The position numbers and the translations under genes were made by a program. Of a stretch of 64,000 bases of DNA, positions 1 through 9,304 are shown piece by piece (position 1 is the stretch's first letter; every line of letters starts with the position of its first letter). Origin of the DNA: an uncultured Draconibacterium sp. (lineage in GTDB: Bacteria; Bacteroidota; Bacteroidia; Bacteroidales; Prolixibacteraceae); assembly GCA_947492175.1 (NCBI GenBank), contig CANLMQ010000009.1, positions 133,904 to 197,903 of the forward strand. Direction: 5' to 3'. The notes below the pieces were generated by a model. The model worked only from the letters and a program-made list of their open reading frames with translations, ran no database searches and was not told the DNA's origin.

Positions 1-249
1 TTTCTGAAAGCCATTGAAACGAATTCACAATCACTGGAGCCCATCGAAGTAGGTCATAATGTTTTTGCAACAACGTCGTTTGGTTTGATTTCGGTAAAAC
101 TCCAACGTGAAATTCATTGGGATAATTCAACAGAGAAATTTATTGATGATACGGCTGCCAATGCAATGTTAAATTGTCCGTTTCGTGGAAAATGGATTGA
201 TAAAGATGTAATCGACTGGATGAATAAATATCAGAAAGTTGACTTGTAG
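1..249 (+). CDS. Gfo/Idh/MocA-family oxidoreductase, C-terminal fragment
   Basis: Frame 1 is open from the first base to a TAG at 247-249, giving 82 residues with no start in the window. The tail carries the ending typical of the secreted Bacteroidota Gfo/Idh/MocA group: a W-D-x-S-x-x-K-F segment, then an Asp/Ala/Asn-rich helix and a final R-G-K-W. The complete paralogue at 38362-39738 ends in a similar way (WDPEKERF, then DDEANSML). The family binds NAD(P) and oxidises or epimerises sugars. The substrate cannot be read from this fragment. It lies 133 bp upstream of the GntR-type regulator and may be its target or an unrelated neighbour. Confidence 0.75.
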   Translation, partial: FLKAIETNSQSLEPIEVGHNVFATTSFGLISVKLQREIHWDNSTEKFIDDTAANAMLNCPFRGKWIDKDVIDWMNKYQKVDL

Positions 250-382
250 AACTTAATCAGTGAAATTATAAATATTAAGAGATAAAATTAGTTTGTTGTT
301 TCCGCAGATCTTATGTCGGGCTGAAAGGAAGCCGGGACTGCTCGTATCGTTTAAAATACACATTGAAAAGTTAGGTTGGGAA

Positions 383-1402
383 ATGGTAGATAGCATAGTC
401 AAAAATATCCGGGAAAATCAGAAGAATCCATTGCTTTCAAAGTCGGAATGTATAGTAGAAGGAATAGTTGATACTATTCGCAAAGGGAAATTAACTCCGG
501 GCTCTCCTTTACCTACAGTGAATGTGGCAGTACAGGAATTTAAGGTTGCACGAAAAACAGTTGTAAAAGCTTACAACCTGTTAAAAACAAAAGGTTACAT
601 TGAGTCCCGTCATCGCCTGGGGTATTTTGTGATTGATACAAAGCCAGTTTTAAAATCCAGAGTCCTTTTTTTAATACATAGTTACGATCCACACCTGGAA
701 GCATATTATAGAAAATTTACCAAAACTGTAGATGATTGCTGTGTGGTAGAATTATTTTTTCATCACTACAATATTAAAATATTTGAGATGATAATTAATC
801 AGAATCTTGGAAGGTTTGATTTATTTGTTATTTCTTCTTTTGATCATCAGAGAATAGCGTCAATTGTTCAACGCATACCCAGAGACAAAGTTTTGGTTGT
901 ATTAAGAAATGATTGTTTAAGCAATTCTTATTCCTCAATTATTCAAGACTTTTATAATGGAACATACGAAGCTTTACAATCAGGCTTACATTTATTAAAG
1001 AAGTATTCGTCTTTGGTATTAAGTTATCCGAAACCGAAAGGACATTCAAACAAGCTAAAAGAAGGATTCGAAAAATTTTGTACTGAATTTAATATTAGAA
1101 ATGAAATTGTCAATTCAATTGAAAATGAAGAAATCAGGAAAGGAAGTGCATTTATCGTAATTGATGATATGGATTTAGTTCGGTTGCTGAAAATCTGTAA
1201 ATACAGAAATTGGACATTGGGGAAAGATATAGGAGTAATTGCTTTTAATGAAACCCCTTTAAAGTCGGTAATAAGAGATGGGATTACTGTGATTTCATGC
1301 GATTTCGAACAGCTGGCTATTGAAACTGCTAACAGGGTGATGAATTGGAAGCATGAAAATACTATTATTCCGATATCTCTTATTGCCAGAAATTCACTGT
1401 AG
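383..1402 (+). CDS. GntR-family transcriptional regulator with sugar-binding-like effector domain
   Basis: A 339-residue cytoplasmic regulator. Residues about 12-85 form a GntR winged helix: a helix with GIVDTIRKGKLTPGSPLPT, then a recognition helix with ARKTVVKAYNLLKTKGYIES and a wing ending GYFV. The remainder resembles a LacI/periplasmic-binding effector domain (a block with VIDDMDLVRLLK, then GVIAFNETPLKSV near the C terminus), as in regulators that sense sugars. ATG 383 is chosen because the GntR domain starts just after it. An upstream TTG at 293 would add 30 residues with no domain character. It could control the oxidoreductase at its left or the sugar genes to its right; the sequence does not decide. 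Confidence 0.8.
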   Translation: MVDSIVKNIRENQKNPLLSKSECIVEGIVDTIRKGKLTPGSPLPTVNVAVQEFKVARKTVVKAYNLLKTKGYIESRHRLGYFVIDTKPVLKSRVLFLIHSYDPHLEAYYRKFTKTVDDCCVVELFFHHYNIKIFEMIINQNLGRFDLFVISSFDHQRIASIVQRIPRDKVLVVLRNDCLSNSYSSIIQDFYNGTYEALQSGLHLLKKYSSLVLSYPKPKGHSNKLKEGFEKFCTEFNIRNEIVNSIENEEIRKGSAFIVIDDMDLVRLLKICKYRNWTLGKDIGVIAFNETPLKSVIRDGITVISCDFEQLAIETANRVMNWKHENTIIPISLIARNSL

Positions 1403-1737
1403 AATAAAATTTTTAAATTGTTGAGATTAGGCAATTATTGATTGAAAGACAAAGTTTTGGATGATAGGTATTTAGTTTAAAAAGATAAAGGAGAGAATTT
1501 CAATTATGATATGTGTACCAATTTTTATCAAAGTTAATCTGTGGATGCTTTCCATTATTAACTAAATAGAGATTGAACAGGTATCCATTATAGAAATATC
1601 TGTTATCAGAGTATGTTATATGACATTAAGTAGATACCGTAAATATACAGGGTATCTTTATGAAGTTAATTTATTTTTTGTTTTTTTTAACGTAGGAATT
1701 TAAGCTATCGAAAATTTTGTGGAAAACAGAAAAAGGC
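1403..1737. other. Intergenic region upstream of the sigma-factor gene
   Basis: These 335 AT-rich bases between the GntR gene and the sigma-factor gene contain no plausible ORF. The one structure seen is an inverted repeat, AGATACC (1632-1638) and GGTATCT (1651-1657) with a 12-base centre. It is followed by a T-rich stretch (about 1670-1690) ahead of the sigma start. This could be a weak terminator for the GntR gene or an operator for the sigma operon. No clear TAnnTTTG promoter box was found. Confidence 0.4.
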
Positions 1738-2349
1738 ATGAATATCAGGCTGCTATGGAGTTGTGTGAAATCTGATAGTGAAAAGTCTTTTTCAGATATT
1801 TTCGTACATACATATCCCTTTTTATTCCAGTATGGAATAAAAATCTATAACCATCCTTCACTTGTTAAAGATTCAATTCAGGATGTATTTGTACGCATAT
1901 GGGAAAAACGTAAAACTCTTGGCAATGTTCAAAGTCCAAAAGCATATCTCGCATCATCGGTAAGAAGAAAAATTCTTGAAAATAAAAAGGCGTTAAAACT
2001 TGAGTTGTCGGATGAGCTGTGTACTGAAGACGTATTACAGAGCTTTTCTTTTTCAGACTCCGAGTTTATCGAAACAAAAGAAATTTCGGTACAACTTAGA
2101 AATATGCTCGTTAAAGAGATAAATTTACTTCCCCGGAAACAGCGTGAATTAATCTTTCTTCGATTTCATTCCGGTCTTAGATACAAAGAAATTGCAGAGG
2201 TTATGGATATAAAGGAGCAAACTGTAAGAAACCTTATGCAAAGAACTTTAACAAATATTAGAAGTAAAGTCGATCTTGAATTGTTGACCGAAATAGATAA
2301 CGTTGGCAATCTTCTGGTCTTTTTTTTCCTGTGTGCAAAAAAATATTGA
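1738..2349 (+). CDS. RNA polymerase ECF sigma-70 factor, FecI-like Bacteroidota type
   Basis: A 203-residue ECF sigma factor. Region 2 is visible around residues 20-55 (LVKDSIQDVFVRIWEKRKTL). Region 4 is near the C terminus, with LPRKQRELIFLRFHSGLRY and a recognition helix IAEVMDIKEQTVRNLMQRT. It directs core RNA polymerase to target promoters when released by its FecR partner. The next gene is fecR-like, and the SusC after it has an STN domain, so the three form a cell-surface signalling set. ATG 1738 is preferred over a TTG at 1717. The target promoter is probably that of the SusC/D operon (inference). Confidence 0.9.
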   Translation: MNIRLLWSCVKSDSEKSFSDIFVHTYPFLFQYGIKIYNHPSLVKDSIQDVFVRIWEKRKTLGNVQSPKAYLASSVRRKILENKKALKLELSDELCTEDVLQSFSFSDSEFIETKEISVQLRNMLVKEINLLPRKQRELIFLRFHSGLRYKEIAEVMDIKEQTVRNLMQRTLTNIRSKVDLELLTEIDNVGNLLVFFFLCAKKY

Positions 2350-2413
2350 TTTTGCCTAGTACATAATTTCAAATCTTCTCTCTTACTAATTAAACAGGAG
2401 AAATAAATATCGT

Positions 2414-3508
2414 ATGTCTATAAATAAAAATATTAATGAATTGCTGGCTAATGAAGAGTTTCAGAATGAAATTCTCAACTTCGATAAGTTAAGCGAAGAA
2501 AAGCAAAATACGATATTTGAAAGATATTCAATAACCAGAAAAGAATTTTTTTATGCTCAAAAGTTCTTTCTGGGTATTTCATTTCAGAATACAGATATGG
2601 CTCCTGAACATATTAATTATGCCTTAAAAGAATTAATTAATAAGGTTAGAACTGATCGTGTTGTGTCAAAATCGGCAACCGGTTTTATTACATGGGTTTC
2701 AAGGATTGCAGCTGTTTTGTCAATTCCATTATTGTTGGCAACAATTTATTTGTATCAGAAAACTACCGATTTGGATTCAAATCATATAATCTCAGCTTCT
2801 TCAGAAAATGTTATTAATACTTTCAGTTCTCCTATGGGGGCCAAAAGTCAGGTGGCGCTTCCCGATGGCTCAATCGTTTGGTTAAATTCGGGCAGTAGTA
2901 TTTCATTTCCAAGTTTTTTTGACTCGAAAAGTCGCAATGTGGAGCTAAAAGGAGAAGCTTATTTTGATGTGACCAGAAATCCGGATATTCCTATGATTGT
3001 TACCACCAGCAATATCAAAATAAAGGTGTATGGTACAAAATTTAATGTAAATGCATTTGCCGATAACAATACAATCGAAACTACGCTTGTTGAAGGTAAG
3101 ATTACAATTATTCCTGAAGATCGTAATAATGAATTTTTGGTTAGACCTCAGCATACTGCCTTTTACTCTATTATCGAAAAAAAACTTCATGTTAAAAAGA
3201 TCGATAACGTGGCTGACTATATTGGTTGGAAGGATGGCCAATTAATGTTTAGAGATGAAACTTTTGGAAGTATCTTAAAAAGACTGGAAAGATGGTATAA
3301 TGTTGAAATTCAACTAACCGATAAATCATTGGCCAACTATAAACTATATGCAACATTTTTCGATGAAAATATAGAAGAAGTACTGAATCTGTTTGCAAAA
3401 TCAATTCCAATTAAGATAGAATATAGCGACAGGGTAAAACAAAGCAACGGAAGCTACACCAAACGACAAATTATAATTAAACGAGATAAACTTAAAAAGA
3501 TGAACTAA
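2414..3508 (+). CDS. FecR-family anti-sigma factor
   Basis: A 364-residue inner-membrane anti-sigma factor. The cytoplasmic N-terminal part (1-90) would hold the sigma factor. A single membrane segment lies near residues 93-116. The periplasmic FecR domain follows, with GAKSQVALPDGSIVWLNSG, VELKGEAYFDV and KVYGTKFNVNAF. A C-terminal DUF4974 segment has LKRLERWYNVEIQ. The start has a good AGGAG site 14 bases upstream. It should relay ligand-loaded SusC contact (STN domain) to the sigma factor encoded just upstream. Length and domain order are normal for the family. Confidence 0.92.
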   Translation: MSINKNINELLANEEFQNEILNFDKLSEEKQNTIFERYSITRKEFFYAQKFFLGISFQNTDMAPEHINYALKELINKVRTDRVVSKSATGFITWVSRIAAVLSIPLLLATIYLYQKTTDLDSNHIISASSENVINTFSSPMGAKSQVALPDGSIVWLNSGSSISFPSFFDSKSRNVELKGEAYFDVTRNPDIPMIVTTSNIKIKVYGTKFNVNAFADNNTIETTLVEGKITIIPEDRNNEFLVRPQHTAFYSIIEKKLHVKKIDNVADYIGWKDGQLMFRDETFGSILKRLERWYNVEIQLTDKSLANYKLYATFFDENIEEVLNLFAKSIPIKIEYSDRVKQSNGSYTKRQIIIKRDKLKKMN

Positions 3509-3555
3509 TTAAAAACTACCTGCCTATGATAACTATATAAGTTGAAAACAAAAAA

Positions 3556-3591
3556 GCAGGAAAGAGCGGCCACTCCTCCCTGCAACTTTTT
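3556..3591 (+). terminator. Stem-loop with U-run between fecR and susC
   Basis: GCAGG (3556-3560) pairs with CCTGC (3579-3583), and an inner GAG (3564-3566) pairs with CTC (3573-3575) around a six-base loop. Five Ts follow at 3587-3591. It lies in the 122 bases between fecR and susC, so it could terminate the regulatory operon or act as an attenuator that sets a separate level for susC. Stability was judged by eye only. Confidence 0.5.
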
Positions 3592-3630
3592 AATTTACGA
3601 TTCATTAATCTAACAAATCATTTCAAAAGT

Positions 3631-6600
3631 ATGAAAAAATTTAATGGTTTAAATGCTGTGAACCTATATTTAAGGTATCACGGAAAAATAGCGTTAAAAA
3701 TGAAGCTAACATTATTGCTATTAATGGTTGGAATTATTCAAACATTTGCATTGGATAATTATGCTCAGTCTACCAAATTAACCATGGATCTTAGAAATAT
3801 GACAGTGGTTGATGCTTTACGAGCCATAGAAAACCAAAGTGAGTTCTATTTTATTTATAATAAAGATGTCATTGACTTAAACAGAAAAGTCGACCTGGAA
3901 GTAAAGAATTCGGGTATTAAACAAATACTAAATTCTATTTTTAGAAATACGAATGTTAATTACCATGTTACTGACAGGCATATTATTTTATCAACCTTGG
4001 AGACTAATCAACCCGATAAAACAGTTAAAGGGAAGATTACCAATGATAAAGGAGAACCAATTCCCGGAGCAACAGTATTAATTTCGGGCACTACTTTAGG
4101 AACCGTATCTGATTTAGACGGAAACTATGTTTTAACCAAAGTTCCTGAGAACGCTGTTTTATCAATATCGTTTATCGGGATGAAAAGTCAGGTAATAAAT
4201 ACTGAGGGAAAGACCCAAGTCGATATTGTATTAGTCGAAGATGCAGTAGGTCTTGAAGAGGTTGTTGTTGTAGCTTACGGAACTGTAAAGAAAAAGGATT
4301 TAACAGGTTCTATTAGTACCGTAGATGCCCAGTTGATGACTACTCAGGCAAATTCAACTGTTTCGCGCGCACTGGAAGGTGCTGTTGCCGGATTACAGGT
4401 AGCTGCTATTGACGGACAACCAGGTTTAGATATGGGTATCCGTTTGCGAGGCGTTGGATCAGCCAGCCAGAACAGCTCGAATGCACTTGTAGTTATTGAT
4501 GGTGTACCTGCCCAGCATGCCAACCCGTTATCAACTATTAACTCTAGAGATATTGCCAATGTTACTATTTTAAAAGATGCGGCTTCAACTGCATTGTACG
4601 GTTCCCGTGGTGCAAATGGCGTAGTTTTAATCACCACTAAAAAAGGGAATACCGGTAAAACAAAAATTTCTTTTGAAGGTCGTTGGGGAGTAAACCAGGT
4701 AGGTCCATACAAGTACGATAAAATTTCTGATCCAAAAGATATTTACGAGTATGCATGGCAAAGTATATATAACTCGGTACGCTATGGTGTGAATGGTTCA
4801 GGCATGGCCAAAAACTATACTACAAATGTACAGAATCCAAATATGAGCCATCAAGAAGCAGCTGAATTTGCAAGTGCACATTTATTTGATTACACCGGTT
4901 CTGCAACAGGTTCTTTTTCTCGTAATAGTCTTGGAAACTGGATGGCATATAATGTTCCGGGTGCTGTATACACTACAACAGGTTCTGGAGCAACAGCAAG
5001 TGCGACTATGTCAGGTGCATATTTGGTTAACACCGACGGGAAATTAAATCCTGATGCTCAATTATTGTATAAGGATAACTATGATAAATATTTGATGGAA
5101 AATGCCTTACGTCAGGAGTATAATGTGTCGGCAAGTGGAGGAACGGAAAAATCTGATTATTTTGTTTCGTTGGGTTTCCTTGAAGATCCTTCTTATATTC
5201 GTGGCTCACAGTTTAAAAGATATAACGGACGTACTACATTAAACGCACAACTATTCAACTGGTTAAAGATAGGAACCAATGTGGCGTATTCTTATCGTGA
5301 AACGCAATCTCCTGCAACGCGTTGGGGACGAAACCCGGGATCTGCAGTGGCAAATATCTTTCGGTTTATTAATGGTCAGAACCAACTAATCCCGTTATAT
5401 GCACGTGATAAAGATGGGAATGTAATATATGAAAACGGAGAGAAAAAGGTACATGTTTATGGAACAGATAGCTATTCTCCCTTGGGACAACCTTCAAATT
5501 CTCTGGCTTCTGCCGACGTAATTACCATGCTTGATAACGATCAGGATACAAGAAAATCAAGCGATTTAATAACAAGGTCATATGCAGAAATTAAGTTTTT
5601 AAACGATTTTACATTTACAACAAATCTCAATTTTGAAAAATATCATGAGACACGTACCAGATACTGGCAAAGTGAAACTGGTCAGGTAAAAGGTGTTGGA
5701 GCATATGGTAAAACTTTTCAAAACGTAACTATTATTAATTCTCAACAGTTATTGAATTATAATAAAGATATCGATAAGCACCATTTTGATGGTTTGCTAG
5801 CTCACGAGTTTAATAAATATCATTTTGAAAACCTGCATTATAAATCTGCTTATGAATTGGTTCCTAACTTTATTGCAAAAGTAAATTTTGTGGGCCGTTA
5901 TGTAGGTGGAACTTTCTCCTCTCCGGGAGGTGGCGAAGAAGAAAGGGCAATGGAAAGTTACTTAGGACGTGCACGTTATGTGTATGATGGTAAGTATTAT
6001 GCTGAAGCTTCTTTGCGTCGCGATGGTTCTTCAAAATTTAAAAATGAATCTGACCGTTGGGGAACTTTCTGGTCGGTTGGTGGTGGCTGGAGAATTTCAA
6101 GCGAAAACTTTATGGCTGGAACAAGCACTTGGTTAGATAACATGAAAATACGTTCGAGTTATGGTGTGATTGGTAACCAAAGTGGCATTCCGAATTATGC
6201 AACCTATCAGGTTTGGTCCTATAGTGCCAAATTTACAGAGACAACTGGGGGTAATGGTATTCCTGAAAGCTATAGACTTAAAAAAGGTAGTTTTGTAAAC
6301 GATGGTCTTACCTGGGAAAATACCAATACTTTTGATGTTGGTCTCGATTTTAGTTTATTCAACAGGGTTTATGGTACTTTCGATTATTACAACAGAAATA
6401 CTAATAATACTATCTGGAGTCAACCTATTGCTTATTCTCTTGGGCAATCAAGTTTGGTAAAAAACTCTGCAAAGATACAGAACCAAGGTGTCGAAGTTGA
6501 ACTAAGTGTAGATGTGTTAAAGAAGAAAGATTTATTGTGGACTGTAACTTTAAACGGAACCCACTACACAACTATATTGCGAGACGTTCCTCCTGGTGTT

Positions 6601-7407
6601 GGTTCACCTGAGCTTGACGGCAACTGGACTGCTAATGCAGATAGCTGGTCAGCTGCAGGAACAGGTAGTTCTTCTAATGTAACCTACCTGCGCGGTATTG
6701 ACAAAGACTATTATAACCTGTATATCTTTAAATATGCCGGGCCGGATCAGGAAACAGGGCTTCCAATGTTTTATCATCGTGTATCAGAAGAAGACCATGC
6801 AGATGGATTATATACTGATGCAGCTATAGGTGACGATGTGAAAACAACAAATTATTCAACTGCATCACGGTATGAGGTGGGAAGCTCTATCCCTGATTGG
6901 ATTGGAGGTTTAAATACTTCATTCCGATACAAAAATTTCGATGTGTCTGTTATGTTTGCATATCAGTTGGGAGGTAAGTTTTACAGCACTGAATATGGAA
7001 ATAATCTGTATCGCAGCGATAATCTTAATAGCGCTTTATCGGCCGAATTAATCGGAGATACCTGGACTCCTGAAAATACAGGAGCAAAGTTCCCAATGGC
7101 TATGTACGGAAACACATATGGTGACGGATCCACATTTGGTAGTTGGATGTATTCAGACTTGGGGTTATTTAATGCTTCTTACCTAAATGTGAAAAACATT
7201 ACAGTGGGTTACACTTTACCTGAGTCGCTGTTAAAGAGATATGGTCTTGGCCATATGAGGCTATATGTGTCTGCTGATAACTTATGGATGTTCACATCCC
7301 ATTCAGGAATTGATCCTCGCATGTCTTTGGTTGGAGGCTTTGATGTAGGTGCTTATGCTTATCCTTCAATGCGTACAATTTCATTTGGTATTAATCTGGA
7401 TTTATAG
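3631..7407 (+). CDS. SusC/RagA-family TonB-dependent outer-membrane transporter with STN domain
   Basis: A 1258-residue outer-membrane importer for oligosaccharides. A long signal region (hydrophobic about 24-40, ending near YAQS) is followed by an STN domain (about 50-122; MTVVDALRAIENQ, HIILST). Next come a CarboxypepD_reg-like domain (about 132-205; GEPIPGATVLISGTTLGTVSDL) and a plug with LEEVVVVAYGTVKKKDLTG and VLKDAASTALYGSRGANGV. The beta-barrel ends with the expected aromatic-rich terminal strand. The STN domain and the adjacent sigma/FecR genes make this a transducing SusC, coupling substrate binding to transcription. Its SusD partner begins 22 bases after the stop. Confidence 0.96.
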   Translation: MKKFNGLNAVNLYLRYHGKIALKMKLTLLLLMVGIIQTFALDNYAQSTKLTMDLRNMTVVDALRAIENQSEFYFIYNKDVIDLNRKVDLEVKNSGIKQILNSIFRNTNVNYHVTDRHIILSTLETNQPDKTVKGKITNDKGEPIPGATVLISGTTLGTVSDLDGNYVLTKVPENAVLSISFIGMKSQVINTEGKTQVDIVLVEDAVGLEEVVVVAYGTVKKKDLTGSISTVDAQLMTTQANSTVSRALEGAVAGLQVAAIDGQPGLDMGIRLRGVGSASQNSSNALVVIDGVPAQHANPLSTINSRDIANVTILKDAASTALYGSRGANGVVLITTKKGNTGKTKISFEGRWGVNQVGPYKYDKISDPKDIYEYAWQSIYNSVRYGVNGSGMAKNYTTNVQNPNMSHQEAAEFASAHLFDYTGSATGSFSRNSLGNWMAYNVPGAVYTTTGSGATASATMSGAYLVNTDGKLNPDAQLLYKDNYDKYLMENALRQEYNVSASGGTEKSDYFVSLGFLEDPSYIRGSQFKRYNGRTTLNAQLFNWLKIGTNVAYSYRETQSPATRWGRNPGSAVANIFRFINGQNQLIPLYARDKDGNVIYENGEKKVHVYGTDSYSPLGQPSNSLASADVITMLDNDQDTRKSSDLITRSYAEIKFLNDFTFTTNLNFEKYHETRTRYWQSETGQVKGVGAYGKTFQNVTIINSQQLLNYNKDIDKHHFDGLLAHEFNKYHFENLHYKSAYELVPNFIAKVNFVGRYVGGTFSSPGGGEEERAMESYLGRARYVYDGKYYAEASLRRDGSSKFKNESDRWGTFWSVGGGWRISSENFMAGTSTWLDNMKIRSSYGVIGNQSGIPNYATYQVWSYSAKFTETTGGNGIPESYRLKKGSFVNDGLTWENTNTFDVGLDFSLFNRVYGTFDYYNRNTNNTIWSQPIAYSLGQSSLVKNSAKIQNQGVEVELSVDVLKKKDLLWTVTLNGTHYTTILRDVPPGVGSPELDGNWTANADSWSAAGTGSSSNVTYLRGIDKDYYNLYIFKYAGPDQETGLPMFYHRVSEEDHADGLYTDAAIGDDVKTTNYSTASRYEVGSSIPDWIGGLNTSFRYKNFDVSVMFAYQLGGKFYSTEYGNNLYRSDNLNSALSAELIGDTWTPENTGAKFPMAMYGNTYGDGSTFGSWMYSDLGLFNASYLNVKNITVGYTLPESLLKRYGLGHMRLYVSADNLWMFTSHSGIDPRMSLVGGFDVGAYAYPSMRTISFGINLDL

Positions 7408-7429
7408 AAAACTTTAAAAATCAGTAAAA

Positions 7430-9037
7430 ATGAATAAACAATATATAATCGGAATAATTTTTCTGGCAAGCATGATATTTTATTCATGCTCCAAGGACCT
7501 GGATATTGCTCCACCGAATAAAATCACTGACGAACAAATAAAGGAATTGTTGGCATCTGGCGATGAAGAGAAAATATTACTGATAATGGAGAGTATGGCG
7601 AATACCATGCCAACATTATTGAATGGCAGTGGCCTTAGTGGAGCACCGTCGTCTGACGAGCGCTATAATTCCATACAGGGAATGAATTATATGAGGAGCC
7701 TAGAGGGGAATGATATTGTATTCGGCGATAAAAATTTAAGTATTTTTGGTGCCGATGAATATTATTTACGTGATTTTACTTCTACTGCAGTGGATAAAAA
7801 CCGTTATTACTGGCATTCATCGTGGAGTGTTATTACAACAGCCAATAAAATGTTGAATTTTCTGGATGATGAAACAGTTGGCGAAAATGCATCTTTGAAA
7901 AAGTTTAAAGCCTGGGGATTAGTAGCTCGTGCCTATGGCTACAACTACCTGATGGATAACTACCAGGATGCTTATTTACAAGGAGGCGATAGTAAATTAG
8001 GAATTATGTTGTATGATTTTTATTCTCCTACTCAGGATTATAAACCACGTTCAAGCGCAACAGAAACTTATAATTTTATAAAAACTGACTTGACAACTGC
8101 GATTTCGTTGTTAGATGAGGCAAAGGTTGGATATTCAGTCGATACGCTGAATGATATTGATATGTCTGTGGCTAAGTTTCTTCTGGCAAGGATTGCACTT
8201 TCCACAGGCGATTGGCCAACAGTAATCTCTAATTGTGATGACATTCTGGAGAATTATCCAGATTTAATGGGAGAAGATGTGTATGGAGGGACAAAGAATG
8301 ATGGAACGGATACCGATCCTGAAATTCGTCCTGAAAAAAATGGTTTCCTGTTTAATGATGTCAATCCTGAAGTTATCTTAGGATGGCCTGTTGGTGAAGC
8401 TCTTATTGGACATAATGCCTGGACAAATCCGTTTGGAGAAGGAAACGGAAGTGCAGGTTATGCACGTATTGATAACCGTTTGTATGAAAAAATTGATGAA
8501 TCTGACTACCGTATAAACTGTTTTATGAAAACAGCTTTTGGCGATTATACCTACCCAACATCAGGAGCTATAGGCTACATACCAGCTTATACGAACCTGA
8601 AATTTGCAGCAACACATGGTATTGGAACAGACGATAAGAAAAACGTTGGTACAGTTACTTGTTATTACATGCGTTCGTCTGAAGTATTATTAATGAAAGC
8701 AGAAGCTCAGGCTCAGGCCGGTAGCGATGGTGCAGCAAAAGAAACCCTGAACATATTGTTGGCTGCACGTACGAAAGCTGGTGAAACTACTTTAACTTGC
8801 GACAATTATAGCAGCATGAGTGGCTTAACAGCTTTGCAGATGGTACAGTTACAAAGCCGTATTGAATTGTGGGGAGAAGATGGACGTGAGTTTTTTAACA
8901 ACAAACGCTGGGGCATTGCCGTCGATCGTTCAAGTTCGGCTAATCATGTCGACAAGGGGAAGTTAAGTGTATCTGACATGACTCTGCAAATTCCGGAGGA
9001 AGAAATGTTGTACAATCCTTTATGTGAGCAAAATTAA
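7430..9037 (+). CDS. SusD/RagB-family outer-membrane glycan-binding lipoprotein
   Basis: A 535-residue lipoprotein that should cap the SusC barrel upstream. The signal peptide ends in a lipobox (FYSCSKD; Cys 20). The mature N terminus begins with the DLDIAPPN type segment of SusD proteins. TPR-like helices include FKAWGLVARAYGYNYLMDNY and, later, MRSSEVLLMKAEAQAQAG, and the C terminus is the usual IPEEEMLYNP form. No ligand specificity can be read. A strong terminator follows 29 bases downstream, so SusC/D probably form their own transcription unit. Confidence 0.95.
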   Translation: MNKQYIIGIIFLASMIFYSCSKDLDIAPPNKITDEQIKELLASGDEEKILLIMESMANTMPTLLNGSGLSGAPSSDERYNSIQGMNYMRSLEGNDIVFGDKNLSIFGADEYYLRDFTSTAVDKNRYYWHSSWSVITTANKMLNFLDDETVGENASLKKFKAWGLVARAYGYNYLMDNYQDAYLQGGDSKLGIMLYDFYSPTQDYKPRSSATETYNFIKTDLTTAISLLDEAKVGYSVDTLNDIDMSVAKFLLARIALSTGDWPTVISNCDDILENYPDLMGEDVYGGTKNDGTDTDPEIRPEKNGFLFNDVNPEVILGWPVGEALIGHNAWTNPFGEGNGSAGYARIDNRLYEKIDESDYRINCFMKTAFGDYTYPTSGAIGYIPAYTNLKFAATHGIGTDDKKNVGTVTCYYMRSSEVLLMKAEAQAQAGSDGAAKETLNILLAARTKAGETTLTCDNYSSMSGLTALQMVQLQSRIELWGEDGREFFNNKRWGIAVDRSSSANHVDKGKLSVSDMTLQIPEEEMLYNPLCEQN

Positions 9038-9066
9038 TGCTTGAGGTGATTTAATAAATATATTGA

Positions 9067-9103
9067 AATCAGGCAATCATTTCTTTGATTGCCTGATTAC
9101 TTT
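9067..9103 (+). terminator. Rho-independent terminator after susD
   Basis: A perfect 13-bp inverted repeat, AATCAGGCAATCA (9067-9079) and TGATTGCCTGATT (9086-9098), with a six-base loop and a T-rich flank. It begins 29 bases after the susD stop and separates susCD from the enzyme genes. Confidence 0.85.
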
Positions 9104-9304
9104 CCTTTTTAGGAATTGTTATTTATAATTGAATTTTAATCCTGACCATTTAAATCTAAGTCACAGGAGTTTACTAATGCTTGTGCCGGATTTTAATATT
9201 CAGACTAGTGTGCTTGTATAGTTAAGTCTGGTGTATTTGTACAACAGTGTTTTTCTGCCAGAGAAGAATACAAATAGCATTTTCAATACCATTTTAAATC
9301 AATA

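Noticed and set aside
1632..1657. AGATACC/GGTATCT inverted repeat as a sigma-operon operator
   Set aside because: Only seven-base arms with a 12-base centre in AT-rich DNA. Too weak to list as a separate regulatory site; it is mentioned within the intergenic entry.
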